Of a stretch of 64,000 nt of DNA, positions 41,996 through 51,423 are shown in pieces. The notes beneath the pieces were generated by a model. The model was not told the DNA's origin. It saw only the letters and a list, made by a program, of their open reading frames with translations, and searched no databases. Within the stretch, counting starts at the first letter, position 1, and the number at the start of each line of letters is the position of its first letter. The position numbers were made by a program, and so were the translations under genes. The DNA is taken from the NCBI GenBank assembly GCA_934513205.1, contig CAKSWU010000003.1, positions 1 through 64,000 on the forward strand, given 5' to 3'. The stretch comes from an uncultured Faecalibacterium sp. GTDB lineage: Bacteria > Bacillota > Clostridia > Oscillospirales > Ruminococcaceae.

Positions 41996-43855
41996 ATGTT
42001 TGATCCCAAACTGAAAGAAGCGCTGGGACGGGTGCAGAAGCCCGGCCGCTATACCGGCGGCGAGCCCGGCAGTATCTATAAAGAAAAGGATAAGGTGGAT
42101 GTGCGTTTTGCCTTCTGCTTCCCGGATACCTACGAGGTGGGCATGTCCTTTCTGGGCGAAAAGATCCTGTACGAGCTGCTCAACAGCCACGAAAACTGGT
42201 GGTGCGAGCGCGCCTTTATGCCTTGGCTGGATATGAAGGCAGAGATGGAGCGCCTGCAGCTGCCGCTGTACACTATGGAGAGCAAAGACCCGCTCACGGC
42301 CTTTGATGCCGTGGGCTTTACCCTGCAGTATGAGCTTTCCTACACCAATATTCTTGCCATGCTGGATCTGGCGGGCATCCCGTTCTATTCCAAAGACCGC
42401 GACGACCGCTGGCCGCTGATCGTGGCGGGCGGCCCCTGCGCCTGCAACGCAGAGCCTATTGCGGATTTCTTTGATGTCATCCAGCTTGGCGAGGGCGAAA
42501 ATCAGCTGCCCGGCATCTGCGCCGAAATCGAAAAGGCCAAAAAAGAGGGCCTTTCCAAAAAGCAGCTGCTGCTCAATATCGCCAAGATCCCCGGCGTCTA
42601 TATCCCGGCGTTCTACGATGTCACCTACCATGAGGACGGCAGAGTAAAGGCAATCACCCCCAATGAGCCGGGCATCCCCGCGCGCATCACCAAGGCGATC
42701 ATCAGGGACCTGAACCAGTTTGCCCCGCCCACCAACTTTGTGGTGCCCATGGTGGGTGCCATTCAGGACCGCGCCAGCATCGAGGTGCTGCGCGGCTGCG
42801 TGCGCGGCTGCCGGTTCTGTCAGGCGGGCTTTCTGTACCGTCCCATGCGCCAGCGCGACGCCAGCCTGCTGAACAAGGCCGCGCAGGACCTGTGCGCCAA
42901 CACCGGCTATGAGGAGCTGAGCCTTTCCAGCCTTTCCACTTCTGACCACAGCCAGCTGGAAGAGCTGCTGGACGATTTGAACGAGTGGGCACCCAAGGAG
43001 CACGTCAGCCTGTCGCTGCCCTCCCTGCGCGTGGATAACTTCTCCCAGAGCCTCATCGAAAAGACCACCAAGGTGCGCAAGAGCGGTTTGACCTTTGCCG
43101 CCGAAGCTGGTACCCAGCGTCTGCGCGATGTCATTAACAAAAATGTCACTTGGGACGAGATCGAAAAGACCTGCACTATCGCCTTCAATGCAGGCTACAC
43201 CTCGGTCAAGCTCTACTTTATGATGGGTCTGCCCACCGAGACCATGGAGGACATCGAGGGGATTGCCGAAACTGCACAGAAGGTGGTAGACCTCTACTAC
43301 AAAAATACGAACCACGCCAAGGGACGCGGTGTGCAGGTGACCATCAGCTGCGCCTGCTTTGTGCCCAAGCCCCACACCCCATTCCAGTTCGTGCCCATGG
43401 ATACCGCCGAGACCCTGCAGGCCAAGCAGAAGCACCTGCTGGAAAGTGTGCACAGCCGCAAGATCAAGGTGAACTACCACGACAGCACCACCAGCTTTTT
43501 GGAGGGCGTGTTCGCCAAGGGTGACCGCCGCCTGGCCCCGGTCATTGTGGAAGCCTACAAGCGCGGCTGCTACTTTGACGGCTGGGAAGAGTGTTTCAAG
43601 TACGATACCTGGATGCAGACCTTTGCCGACCTTGGCATTGACCCCGCCTTCTACTGCCAGCGCCCCATCGCGCTGGACGAGGTGACCCCGTGGTCCCACA
43701 TGGACTATGGCATCACCCACGAGTATCTGGTGCGCGAGTACAACAAGGCGCTTGCCGCCCAGACCACCCCGCCCTGCAACCGCGCCTGCAACGCCTGCGG
43801 TGCCAACCATCTGTTAGGAGGTCCCTGCTTTGATTACAGTCAGAATCTCGTTTGA
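41996..43855 (+). CDS. radical SAM protein (TIGR03960-like, B12-binding type)
   Basis: A 619-residue protein with an N-terminal B12-binding-like part (FAFCFPDTYEVGMSFLG, VGFTLQYELSYTNIL, VAGGPCACNAEP) and a radical SAM core with RGCVRGCRFCQAGF (CxxxCxxC near 266-275). Further conserved blocks are FAAEAGTQRLRDVINK and MMGLPTETMEDI, and the C-terminus is cysteine-rich (CNRACNACGANH). The family is widespread and next to its DUF2344 partner in most Firmicutes; the reaction is not known to me. ATG 41996 follows GGAGG. It overlaps the next gene by 26 bases. Confidence 0.88.
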   Translation: MFDPKLKEALGRVQKPGRYTGGEPGSIYKEKDKVDVRFAFCFPDTYEVGMSFLGEKILYELLNSHENWWCERAFMPWLDMKAEMERLQLPLYTMESKDPLTAFDAVGFTLQYELSYTNILAMLDLAGIPFYSKDRDDRWPLIVAGGPCACNAEPIADFFDVIQLGEGENQLPGICAEIEKAKKEGLSKKQLLLNIAKIPGVYIPAFYDVTYHEDGRVKAITPNEPGIPARITKAIIRDLNQFAPPTNFVVPMVGAIQDRASIEVLRGCVRGCRFCQAGFLYRPMRQRDASLLNKAAQDLCANTGYEELSLSSLSTSDHSQLEELLDDLNEWAPKEHVSLSLPSLRVDNFSQSLIEKTTKVRKSGLTFAAEAGTQRLRDVINKNVTWDEIEKTCTIAFNAGYTSVKLYFMMGLPTETMEDIEGIAETAQKVVDLYYKNTNHAKGRGVQVTISCACFVPKPHTPFQFVPMDTAETLQAKQKHLLESVHSRKIKVNYHDSTTSFLEGVFAKGDRRLAPVIVEAYKRGCYFDGWEECFKYDTWMQTFADLGIDPAFYCQRPIALDEVTPWSHMDYGITHEYLVREYNKALAAQTTPPCNRACNACGANHLLGGPCFDYSQNLV

Positions 43856-44474
43856 GAAAAAGAATGAGGCCTCCTACATCTCCCTGCTGGACCTGCAGCG
43901 GGTGATGCAGCGGGTGCTCAAGCGCAGCGGTCTGCCGGTGTGGCATACGCTGGGTTTCAACCCCCATATCTACATGACCTTTGCCTGCCCGCTTTCGCTG
44001 GGGCAGGAGAGCGAGTGCGAGTGCGTGGACGTCAAGACCGAGGCCGAAGCCCCGGACTTTGCCCAGTGGCAGACCGCCCTCAACGCCATCATGCCCGCCG
44101 GTATCCACGTTACCCGTGTGGCTCCGGTGGAGATGAAGGCGGACAGCATCGCCTTTGCCTGCTACCGCATCAGCTACCCGGCGGCTGCCGCTGCGGTGCT
44201 GGAGCAGTACAACGCACTGGAAACGGCCCCCGTGGAAAAGCACAGCAAGCGCGGCAAAAAGATCGTAGACCTTAAAGAGCATATCCCGCAGCTGAGTTAT
44301 ACCGCAGCAGGGGACAGCGTGCAGCTGGAACTGTGCCTGCCTGCTTCGCAGGAGCTGAACCTGAACCCCTCGCTGCTCACCGGCTTTCTGGAAGAAAAGC
44401 TGGGTCTGCCCGCCGCCAGCGCCAATATCCTGCGCACCCGGTTTTTGACCGCGGACAAGCAGCTGTTTGCCTGA
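43830..44474 (+). CDS. radical SAM-associated protein (DUF2344/TIGR03936-like)
   Basis: A 214-residue protein with VRISFEKKNEASYISLLDLQRV at the N-terminus and LPVWHTLGFNPHIYMTFACPL, the signature of DUF2344 proteins that are fused to or encoded beside TIGR03960 radical SAM enzymes. A possible role in tRNA or ribosome modification rests on context only. The start is TTG 43830 with AGGAGG eight bases upstream, inside the preceding gene. Confidence 0.88.
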   Translation: MITVRISFEKKNEASYISLLDLQRVMQRVLKRSGLPVWHTLGFNPHIYMTFACPLSLGQESECECVDVKTEAEAPDFAQWQTALNAIMPAGIHVTRVAPVEMKADSIAFACYRISYPAAAAAVLEQYNALETAPVEKHSKRGKKIVDLKEHIPQLSYTAAGDSVQLELCLPASQELNLNPSLLTGFLEEKLGLPAASANILRTRFLTADKQLFA

Positions 44475-44540
44475 GCGAGCGCAGAAAGACGCCCCTTTGG
44501 GCAAAACAGAAAATTTTTGCATTTATTTTTGCCAAAACGC

Positions 44541-44569
44541 TTGCATTCACGCGGGTTTTGTGCTATCCT
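44541..44569 (+). promoter_or_regulatory. rplS promoter
   Basis: TTGCAT (44541-44546), 17 bases, TATCCT (44564-44569). Confidence 0.7.
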
Positions 44570-44574
44570 ATTTA

Positions 44575-44668
44575 GGCGTTAGTGTCCGCTGAGACCACAG
44601 CGGGGTTAATGACGATATCATTAAACGGGCGGTCCTCTGACGGCAGACAGCCGTGCATGAACGTCTAA
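44575..44668 (+). ncRNA. candidate L19 leader RNA
   Basis: About 95 bases between the promoter and rplS fold into several stems: a CCGCTG...CAGCGG hairpin (near 44588-44608), a GACGGCAGACAGCCGT hairpin near 44639-44654, and a GGCGTT...AACGTC closing pair. Ribosomal protein L19 genes of Firmicutes often have an autoregulatory leader at this place. I cannot confirm the family match without a covariance search. Confidence 0.5.
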
Positions 44669-44689
44669 AAACAAATGGAGGATTCAAAA

Positions 44690-45031
44690 ATGGACGCACT
44701 GAAGATTATTTCTGAAGGCAGCATCAAGGCTGAAAAGCCCCAGTTCAACGTTGGCGACACCGTCCGCGTTGATGTTCGTATCAAGGAAGGCGACCGTGAG
44801 CGCATCCAGGCCTTTGAGGGCACTGTGATCGCAAAGAAGCACGGCGGCGTTGCTGAGACCTTCACCGTTCGCCGCGTGGCTTACGGTGTCGGCATCGAGC
44901 GTGTCTTCCCCATCAACAGCCCCTTCGTTGAGAAGGTCACCGTTGTCCGCAAGGGCAAGGTCCGCCGCGCAAAGCTGTTCTACCTGCGTGGTCGTACGGG
45001 CAAGGCTGCCAAGGTCAAGAGCGATATTTGA
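44690..45031 (+). CDS. rplS: 50S ribosomal protein L19
   Basis: A 113-residue ribosomal protein at the 30S-50S interface. Diagnostic blocks are FNVGDTVRVDVRIKEGDRER, QAFEGTVIAKKHGG, TFTVRRVAYGVGIERVFP and AKLFYLRGRTGKAAK. ATG 44690 with GGAGGA seven bases upstream is preferred to an in-frame ATG 15 bases earlier. It has its own promoter, leader and terminator. Confidence 0.98.
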   Translation: MDALKIISEGSIKAEKPQFNVGDTVRVDVRIKEGDRERIQAFEGTVIAKKHGGVAETFTVRRVAYGVGIERVFPINSPFVEKVTVVRKGKVRRAKLFYLRGRTGKAAKVKSDI

Positions 45032-45055
45032 TCATCCCCGATTTGAAAACGGGAG

Positions 45056-45084
45056 AAAAGGGACAACTTGTTGTCCCTTTTTTC
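45056..45084 (+). terminator. rplS terminator
   Basis: AAAAGGGACAA, CTTG loop, TTGTCCCTTTT and further T: a strong intrinsic terminator. Confidence 0.93.
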
Positions 45085-45133
45085 TTTATCATCGGGTCAG
45101 TAATGCAAAACCAGAGGGTGAGGTGTACCGGAT

Positions 45134-45688
45134 ATGGAAAAGCAGCAGGTGCAGCAGACAAAACCCGTGCGCGGGCAGAATCTGCTGGAATGGTACGAGG
45201 CGCTCATTTCCGCAGCGCTGGTGCTGGTGTTGATCTTCTCGTTTTTCTTCCGCATCATTCAGGTAGACGGCAGCTCCATGGTGCCGACCCTGGTCCATGG
45301 GGACAAGCTGGTGGTCTGGGGCGCAGGCTATGTGCCCCAGCGCGGGGATGTGGTCATCGTAGACAGCTACACGTCCTACGGCAAGCCGCTGGTCAAGCGG
45401 GTCATTGCCAAGGGCGGCGATACGGTCAGCATTGACTACGAAGCCGGAACGGTTACCGTCAACGGCGAGCTTTTGCAGGAGGACTACATTGCAGAGCCCA
45501 CCCATCTGGGTTACGATGTCACGTTCCCCTACACCGTACCGGAGGGAACGGTGTTCGTTATGGGAGACAACCGCAATCAGTCGCTGGACAGCCGGTCGTC
45601 CTACGTCGGCTGCATTGACGAGCGGGATATTCTGGGCAAGGTGCTGCTGTGCTTTTTGCCCATTACAGATTTTGGGGTGGTAAAATGA
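45134..45688 (+). CDS. lepB: signal peptidase I
   Basis: A 184-residue membrane serine protease that removes signal peptides after export. It has one transmembrane helix (about 22-42), then the catalytic Ser48 in VDGSSMVPTL and the general-base Lys88 in PLVKRVIAKGGD. The C-terminal signature is FVMGDNRNQSLDSRSSYVG. Size is typical of Gram-positive enzymes. It overlaps rbgA by four bases. Confidence 0.95.
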   Translation: MEKQQVQQTKPVRGQNLLEWYEALISAALVLVLIFSFFFRIIQVDGSSMVPTLVHGDKLVVWGAGYVPQRGDVVIVDSYTSYGKPLVKRVIAKGGDTVSIDYEAGTVTVNGELLQEDYIAEPTHLGYDVTFPYTVPEGTVFVMGDNRNQSLDSRSSYVGCIDERDILGKVLLCFLPITDFGVVK

Positions 45689-46608
45689 GCGAAATGGATA
45701 CCCGGTTTGCAAACCAGTTCAACATTCAGTGGTTCCCCGGACACATGACCAAGACCCTGCGCATGATGGAGCAGGAGATCCAGCATGTGGACGCCAGCCT
45801 TGTGCTGCTGGACGCCCGCATCCCGCTGTCCAGCCTGAACCCGGAGATCGAACGCATCACAGCCCGCAAGCCCAAGCTCTACGCGCTGAACAAAGCGGAT
45901 CTGGCGGATCCGGCGGTCACCGAGGAGTGGATCCGATATTTCCGCGCCGCAGATGCCGGCTGCGTGGCGATCAGCGCCAAGCAGAAGGGCGGTGCCAATG
46001 CGGTGAAGGCTGCCATTGAAAAAGAACTTTCCGGTCTGCTGGAACGCCGTCAGAACCGCGGCATGGGCGGTGCCAAGACGCAGGTGATGCTGTGCGGCAT
46101 CCCGAATGTGGGCAAGTCTACCTTCATCAACACCTTTGCAGGCTCTGCCCGCGCCAAAGCGGCAGACCGCCCCGGCGTGACCAAGGGCAAGCAGTGGGTC
46201 AGCACTGAAAAGTTTGACCTGCTGGACATGCCCGGTGTGCTGTGGAAGAAGTTCGATTCCAAGACCATTGCTTCCAATCTGGCCTTCATCGGCTCCATCA
46301 AGGACGACATTCTGGACGTGGAAGAGCTGGCCATGAACCTGCTGGACGAGGTGCGCCGCAACTATCCCGACCTTGTAGCACAGCGCTACAAGCTGGATGC
46401 CGAGACGCTGGCGCTGCCGCCCTATGAGCTGATGGAAGCCATCGGGCGCAAACGCGGTCTGCTGGTGCGCGGCGGCGAGGTGAATGCCGAGCGCTGCGCC
46501 GTCATGCTGGTGGATGAGTTCCGTGCCTGCAAGTGGGGACGTATCTCTTTGGAGCGCCCGCCGCAGCGGGATGACTTGGCTGACTTTGCCGAGGAGGACA
46601 AGGAATGA
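45685..46608 (+). CDS. rbgA: ribosome biogenesis GTPase RbgA (YlqF)
   Basis: A 307-residue circularly permuted GTPase needed for late 50S assembly. The motif order is G4 NKAD (69-72), then G1 GIPNVGKS (138-145), then G3 DMPG in FDLLDMPGVLWKKF, as expected for the permuted YlqF group. The N-terminal INQWFPGHM-like block reads NIQWFPGHMTKTLR. A C-terminal helical domain follows. It is linked to rnhB by another ATGA overlap, a common Firmicutes order after rplS-lepB. Confidence 0.95.
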   Translation: MSEMDTRFANQFNIQWFPGHMTKTLRMMEQEIQHVDASLVLLDARIPLSSLNPEIERITARKPKLYALNKADLADPAVTEEWIRYFRAADAGCVAISAKQKGGANAVKAAIEKELSGLLERRQNRGMGGAKTQVMLCGIPNVGKSTFINTFAGSARAKAADRPGVTKGKQWVSTEKFDLLDMPGVLWKKFDSKTIASNLAFIGSIKDDILDVEELAMNLLDEVRRNYPDLVAQRYKLDAETLALPPYELMEAIGRKRGLLVRGGEVNAERCAVMLVDEFRACKWGRISLERPPQRDDLADFAEEDKE

Positions 46609-47252
46609 AGCGCCGTTCCGATGAGGAGATCTCCGCGCCGCTGTATGCCTTTGACGCCGAGATCCGCAGCCAGTACGGCTGCTTTGCCGGTGTGGATGAA
46701 GCCGGGCGCGGCCCGCTGTGCGGCCCCGTGTGCGTGGCGGCTTGCATTCTGGACCCGGAGAACCCGGTGCACGGCATCAACGATTCCAAAAAGCTGACCG
46801 AAAAAAAGCGCGAGGTCCTGTTTGACGAGATCTGCGAAAAAGCGCTGGCCTACCGCATCGTCTTTGTGGGGCCGGAGGTCATCGACCGGGAAAATATCCT
46901 GAACGCCACCATGGGCGGGATGCAGCAGGCGGTGGAAGAACTGGACATCGTGCCGAATCTCGTACTGGTGGACGGAAACCGCACCCCGGCGGGTTTGCAG
47001 ATCCCGGCGCAGCCGGTGGTCAAGGGTGATGCTACCAGTGCCAGCATCGGTGCAGCCTCGGTGCTGGCCAAGGTCAGCCGTGACCGCTATATGCTGGAGT
47101 TGGACAGGCAGTACCCACAGTATCAGCTGGCAAAGCACAAGGGCTACCCGACCAAGCTCCACTATGAACTCATTGCGCAGTACGGCATCCAGCCGTTCTA
47201 CCGCCGCAGCTTTCTCAAAAAGCAGGGCTACTGGCCGGAGGGCGGCAGGTGA
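46605..47252 (+). CDS. rnhB: ribonuclease HII
   Basis: A 215-residue RNase that cuts RNA in RNA-DNA hybrids, including single ribonucleotides. The active-site block is CFAGVDEAGRGPLCGPV (Asp-Glu), with DSKKLTEKKRE, LVDGNRTP (Asp) and KGDATSASIGAASVLAKVSRD following. The ending CPTKLHYE-type block reads GYPTKLHYELIAQYG. The gene sits between rbgA and yraN with start/stop overlaps on both sides. Confidence 0.96.
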   Translation: MKRRSDEEISAPLYAFDAEIRSQYGCFAGVDEAGRGPLCGPVCVAACILDPENPVHGINDSKKLTEKKREVLFDEICEKALAYRIVFVGPEVIDRENILNATMGGMQQAVEELDIVPNLVLVDGNRTPAGLQIPAQPVVKGDATSASIGAASVLAKVSRDRYMLELDRQYPQYQLAKHKGYPTKLHYELIAQYGIQPFYRRSFLKKQGYWPEGGR

Positions 47253-47611
47253 ACCGCGCCGAGACCGGACGCAGGGGAGAGGCTGTTGCTGCCCGCTGGT
47301 ATCAAAAACAGGGCTGCAAACTGCTGGCCCACAACTTCCGCACCCGAATGGGGGAGCTGGATGTGGTGGTGCAGCAGCCGGATGGCACCATCGTCATCTG
47401 CGAAGTCAAGACCCGCAGTCCGGACATGATCGACCGCCCGGCTGCGGCAGTGGGGGCCGCCAAGCAGCGCCGCCTGATCCGGGCCGCAGAACAGTATCTG
47501 CAGGACACAAACCAAAGCGATGCGCCGGTGCGATTTGACGTTGCAGAGGTGATCCCTCTTGACAGTGGGCGCTGGATGGTACATATTATAAGGGGCGCTT
47601 TTCTTGCGTGA
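47249..47611 (+). CDS. YraN family (UPF0102) nuclease-like protein
   Basis: A 120-residue protein with an endonuclease-like fold: TGRRGEAVAARWYQKQGCKLLAHNFRTRMGELDVV and VICEVKTRS, containing the GE...LD...EVK pattern of PD-(D/E)XK enzymes. Its function is not settled. The start is GTG 47249, overlapping the rnhB stop as GTGA. It commonly neighbours rnhB. Confidence 0.9.
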   Translation: MNRAETGRRGEAVAARWYQKQGCKLLAHNFRTRMGELDVVVQQPDGTIVICEVKTRSPDMIDRPAAAVGAAKQRRLIRAAEQYLQDTNQSDAPVRFDVAEVIPLDSGRWMVHIIRGAFLA

Positions 47612-47708
47612 AGCATGCGCCCGGTGGGAAATGTACGGGCAGAGAACATCTCTGCCGCAGCATCAGGGATGTGGCTTTTCACGTCCTGTGGCGAAAAAGG
47701 AGCGACAA

Positions 47709-49169
47709 ATGCAGTTTTTCAGTACCAGAGACTACGACCGCAAGGTGACTTCTTCACAAGCCATCGCACAGGGCCTGTCCGATGAGGGCGGCCTGTTCGT
47801 GCCGGAGAATTTTCCGCAGGTGGATGTGAAAGCGCTGTGTGAGCTGGATTACCCGGCAATGGCAGCAACTGTCATCCGGGAGTACCTGACCGACTATTCG
47901 CAGGATTTTCTGACACAAGCAACCCGCAGCACCTATGGCGATGCATTTGGCGGCAAAGCGGGCTATCTGGTCCAGGTGGAAGGGGATACCTATGCGCTGG
48001 AGCTATGGCACGGACCTACCTGCGCGTTCAAGGACTACGCTCTGCAGCTGATGCCGAAGCTGCTGGTGGAAGCCAAAAAGAATCTGGGCCGCACCGAAAA
48101 GACTCTGATCCTTGTGGCGACCAGCGGCGATACCGGCAAGGCTGCACTGGATGGCTACCACGACATCCCCGGCGTGGAGATCGCGGTGTTCTACCCCACC
48201 GGCGGCACCAGCGAGATCCAGCGCCTGCAGATGGCAACGCAGGAGGGTGCGAACGTTGCAGTGTACGCAGTGCGCGGCAACTTTGACGATGCGCAGACCG
48301 GCGTGAAGAAGGTCTTTGGCAACAAAGCCATCGCAGCCGAGCTGGCAAAGCGGGATATCCGTCTGTCCAGCGCCAACTCCATCAACTGGGGCCGCCTGGT
48401 CCCGCAGATCGTCTACTACTTTGCCGCCTACGTCCAGCTGCTCAAGGCTGGCAAGATCGCTTTTGGTGATGAGGTGGACTTCTGCGTGCCTACCGGCAAC
48501 TTCGGCGATATTCTGGCGGGCTACTACGCAAAGCGCATGGGTCTGCCCGTGGGCAAGCTGGTCTGCGCCTCTAACGAGAACAACGTCCTGACCGACTTCC
48601 TCACCACCGGCACCTACACCGCCAAGCGGGAGTTCTTCAAGACCACTTCTCCCAGCATGGACATTCTGGTGTCCTCCAATCTGGAGCGCCTGCTGTGCCA
48701 CGTTACCGGAAGCGATGCAGAGGTGGCAGGTCTGATGAAGAGCCTGTCTGAGACGGGCAGCTATACCGTTCGTCCCGAAACGCTGGCAGCCATTCAGCAG
48801 ACCTTCTCCTGCGGCTGGAGCAGCGAGGCCGAGGTGGCAGGGGAGATCCGTGCCCGCTACGAGAAGGACGATTATCTCTGCGACACCCATACTGCGGTTG
48901 CCTTCCATGTGGCGGCACAGAAAAAGCGGCAGGGTGTGCCCATGGTGGTGCTTTCCACCGCATCGCCCTTCAAGTTCCCCCGCAGTGTGCTGAGCGCACT
49001 GGGCAAAGTTGCCCCGGAAAATGATTTCGAAGCCATGCAGCAGTTGGAAGCCGCTACCGCCCACGCCGCCCCGGCAAGTCTTGCCGCACTGCGCAGCAAG
49101 CCGGAGCGCTTCAACACGGTCATTGATCCTTCGCAGATCGCTGAGGTGGCGCTGAGCTATCAGGAATGA
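47709..49169 (+). CDS. thrC: threonine synthase
   Basis: A 486-residue PLP enzyme forming threonine from O-phosphohomoserine. The N-terminal MQFFSTRD and DEGGLFVPE, PLP Lys108 in PTCAFKDYALQLMP, LVATSGDTGKAAL, and SANSINWGRLVPQIVYYF identify the long class of threonine synthases. ATG 47709 follows AAAGGAG. The preceding 97-base gap holds a GGCAGAGA/TCTCTGCC hairpin near 47638-47656 without a T tail; no T-box was seen. Other thr genes are not in the window. Confidence 0.96.
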   Translation: MQFFSTRDYDRKVTSSQAIAQGLSDEGGLFVPENFPQVDVKALCELDYPAMAATVIREYLTDYSQDFLTQATRSTYGDAFGGKAGYLVQVEGDTYALELWHGPTCAFKDYALQLMPKLLVEAKKNLGRTEKTLILVATSGDTGKAALDGYHDIPGVEIAVFYPTGGTSEIQRLQMATQEGANVAVYAVRGNFDDAQTGVKKVFGNKAIAAELAKRDIRLSSANSINWGRLVPQIVYYFAAYVQLLKAGKIAFGDEVDFCVPTGNFGDILAGYYAKRMGLPVGKLVCASNENNVLTDFLTTGTYTAKREFFKTTSPSMDILVSSNLERLLCHVTGSDAEVAGLMKSLSETGSYTVRPETLAAIQQTFSCGWSSEAEVAGEIRARYEKDDYLCDTHTAVAFHVAAQKKRQGVPMVVLSTASPFKFPRSVLSALGKVAPENDFEAMQQLEAATAHAAPASLAALRSKPERFNTVIDPSQIAEVALSYQE

Positions 49170-49202
49170 CCCGTCCTGCTGCAATAGAACAGGAGTAAAA
49201 AC

Positions 49203-49886
49203 ATGGCACTTTTTGTGCTTGGCGACCCCCATCTCTCTCTGGGCGCGTCCAAACCCATGGACATCTTTCCCGGCTGGAACGATTATGTGGACCGTCTGGA
49301 AAAAAACTGGCGCAAACTCATCACCCCGCAGGACACCATCGTGCTGGCAGGAGATATCAGCTGGGCCATGCGCCTGACCGATACCCGCAAGGACTTTGCC
49401 TTTCTGCAGGAGCTGCCCGGGCAGAAGATCATCCTGAAGGGCAACCACGATTACTGGTGGTCCACGGCCAACAAGATGAACGCCTACCTCAAGGCAGAGG
49501 GGTTCGACACCCTGCATATCCTGCACAACAATTCCTACAGTGCGGAGGGCTATGCCATCTGCGGCACCCGGGGCTGGCTGTTCGATGTGGGGGAGCCTCA
49601 CGACGAAAAGGTGATGAACCGCGAGATCGGACGGCTGCGGATGAGTCTGGATGCCGCCGAACCCGGGCTGGAAAAGCTGGTGTTTCTGCATTATCCGCCG
49701 GTCTACACCGGCACCAGCGCCCCGGAGATCGTGGCAACGCTGAAGCAGTACGGCATCCGGACCTGCTACTACGGTCATCTGCACGGCAACGCCATCCGTT
49801 ATGCTGTGCAGGGCGATGTGGACGGCATCCGGTACAAACTGGTCAGTGCAGATGGCCTGCGCTTCTGCCCTTACCGCATCGGCTGA
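49203..49886 (+). CDS. metallophosphoesterase
   Basis: A 227-residue calcineurin-like phosphoesterase. The metal-binding blocks are in order GDPHLS (GDxH), VLAGDISWA (GDxxx), LKGNHDYWW (GNHD), and HYPPVY with YYGHLHG (GHxH). The substrate is unknown. It sits 33 bases after thrC with a weak link, and before the tig promoter. Confidence 0.9.
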   Translation: MALFVLGDPHLSLGASKPMDIFPGWNDYVDRLEKNWRKLITPQDTIVLAGDISWAMRLTDTRKDFAFLQELPGQKIILKGNHDYWWSTANKMNAYLKAEGFDTLHILHNNSYSAEGYAICGTRGWLFDVGEPHDEKVMNREIGRLRMSLDAAEPGLEKLVFLHYPPVYTGTSAPEIVATLKQYGIRTCYYGHLHGNAIRYAVQGDVDGIRYKLVSADGLRFCPYRIG

Positions 49887-49920
49887 ACAGGCATAAGCGA
49901 TAAAAATTAACAATTTGGTA

Positions 49921-49949
49921 TGGCAATTGTGTCCAAAGCGTGCTATAAT
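49921..49949 (+). promoter_or_regulatory. tig promoter (extended -10) and long leader
   Basis: A TGC extension and perfect TATAAT (49944-49949), with a weak TGGCAA 17 bases upstream. The 145-base leader to the start codon contains GCGTCC/GGACGC pairing and repeated GTTGCA words; no known RNA was recognised. Confidence 0.65.
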
Positions 49950-50095
49950 AAGTTTTGACGCGATTGTTGCACCCAATTGAGCGCGCGCGTCCCCGCATGT
50001 TGCAAAAGCAAGTTCATCCAGGACGCAGTGCGCGGTTGCAATGGGCAAAAATTTCCTGCCCGGCGCAATAGTATTTTTGAGTGGAGGAAAAACAA

Positions 50096-51412
50096 ATGAA
50101 TCTCATCAAGTGTGAAAAGCTCGAGAAGAGCATGGCAGAACTGCAGTTCTCCATCGACGCAGAGGCTTTCAAGAAGGCTGTTGCCGATGTTTTCAAAAAA
50201 GAGGGCAAGAAGTACCCTGTGCAGGGCTTCCGCAAGGGCAAGGCTCCCAAGGCTCTGATCGAAAAGATGTACGGCGCTGACGTCTTTACCTATGATGCCA
50301 TCAACGAGCTGTTCCCGGAGGCTTTTGAGGCCGCCGCTAAGGAAGCCGGTGTGGAGCCCGTGGGCCGTCCTGAGGTCACTGTGGATTCCGCCAGCGAGGC
50401 AGAAGGCGCTACCCTGACCGTTAAGGTCGCCGTGAAGCCCGAGGTCAAGGTTGGCAGCTACAACGGTCTGACCGTGGAAAAGACTGTCCATACTGTTACC
50501 GACGAGGCTGTGGACGCTGAGCTGAAGCGTGTGCAGGAGCGCAACGCCCGTGAGCTGACCCGTGAGGGCGCTGCTCAGAATGGCGATATCGCTGATATCG
50601 ACTTCGAGGGCTTTGTGGACGGCGTCGCATTCGAGGGCGGCAAGGCTGAGCACTACAATCTGACCCTGGGCAGCGGCAGCTTCATCCCCGGCTTTGAGGA
50701 GCAGATCGTTGGTCACTCCGCAGGCGAAGAATTCGACGTGAACGTCACCTTCCCCGCCGAGTATCAGGCAGCAGAGCTGGCCGGCAAGGCAGCTGTCTTT
50801 AAGATCAAGCTGCATGAGGTCAAGTACAAGGAGCTGCCCGCTCTGGATGATGAGCTGGCAAAGGACTGCTCCGAGTACGACACTCTGGACGAGTTCAAGG
50901 CTTCCATCCGCAAGAACAACCAGGAGCAGCTGGACAAGCAGGACGATCTGGCTGTCGAGAATGCTCTGGTCGATCAGGTCATCGAGAGCATGGAGGGCGA
51001 GATCCCTCAGGCTATGTACGATGTCCGCATGGACGAGATGGTCAACGACTTTGCTTTCCGTGTGGAGCAGCAGGGTCTGCGTCTGGAGGACTATCTGAAG
51101 TACATGGGTCAGTCCATGGAGCAGTTCCGCGCCGCTTTCATGCCGCAGGCTGAGAAGCAGGTCAAGATCGGTTTGGCTCTGCAGGCTGTTGCCAATGCTG
51201 AGCACATCGAGGCTTCCGAGGACGAGATCAATGCCGAGATCAAGCGCATTGCTGACCAGTACAAGATGGAAGAGGACAAGGTGCGTGAGCTGATCAACCT
51301 CGAGGATCTGAAGCAGGATCTGGCTCGCACCAAGGCCATCGACTTCATCAAGAGCCACGCTAACATCGTGGAGAAGCCCGCAGAGGCTGAGAAGGCTGCT
51401 GACGCTGAGTAA
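50096..51412 (+). CDS. tig: trigger factor
   Basis: A 438-residue ribosome-associated chaperone and peptidyl-prolyl isomerase. The ribosome-binding loop GFRKGKAP lies at about 44-51. The FKBP-like domain follows (about 160-245: GDIADIDFEGFVDGVAFEGG, FIPGFEEQIVGHSAGEE). The C-terminal helical arms run to an Ala/Glu-rich end. ATG 50096 with GGAGGA upstream is chosen over an in-frame ATG 15 bases earlier. It heads tig-clpP-clpX, a conserved proteostasis order. Confidence 0.97.
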   Translation: MNLIKCEKLEKSMAELQFSIDAEAFKKAVADVFKKEGKKYPVQGFRKGKAPKALIEKMYGADVFTYDAINELFPEAFEAAAKEAGVEPVGRPEVTVDSASEAEGATLTVKVAVKPEVKVGSYNGLTVEKTVHTVTDEAVDAELKRVQERNARELTREGAAQNGDIADIDFEGFVDGVAFEGGKAEHYNLTLGSGSFIPGFEEQIVGHSAGEEFDVNVTFPAEYQAAELAGKAAVFKIKLHEVKYKELPALDDELAKDCSEYDTLDEFKASIRKNNQEQLDKQDDLAVENALVDQVIESMEGEIPQAMYDVRMDEMVNDFAFRVEQQGLRLEDYLKYMGQSMEQFRAAFMPQAEKQVKIGLALQAVANAEHIEASEDEINAEIKRIADQYKMEEDKVRELINLEDLKQDLARTKAIDFIKSHANIVEKPAEAEKAADAE

Positions 51413-51423
51413 TCAGTGCCGGG

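Noticed and set aside
47612..47708. T-box or threonine leader ahead of thrC
   Set aside because: Only a short hairpin is present; there is no T-box consensus, leader peptide or terminator.
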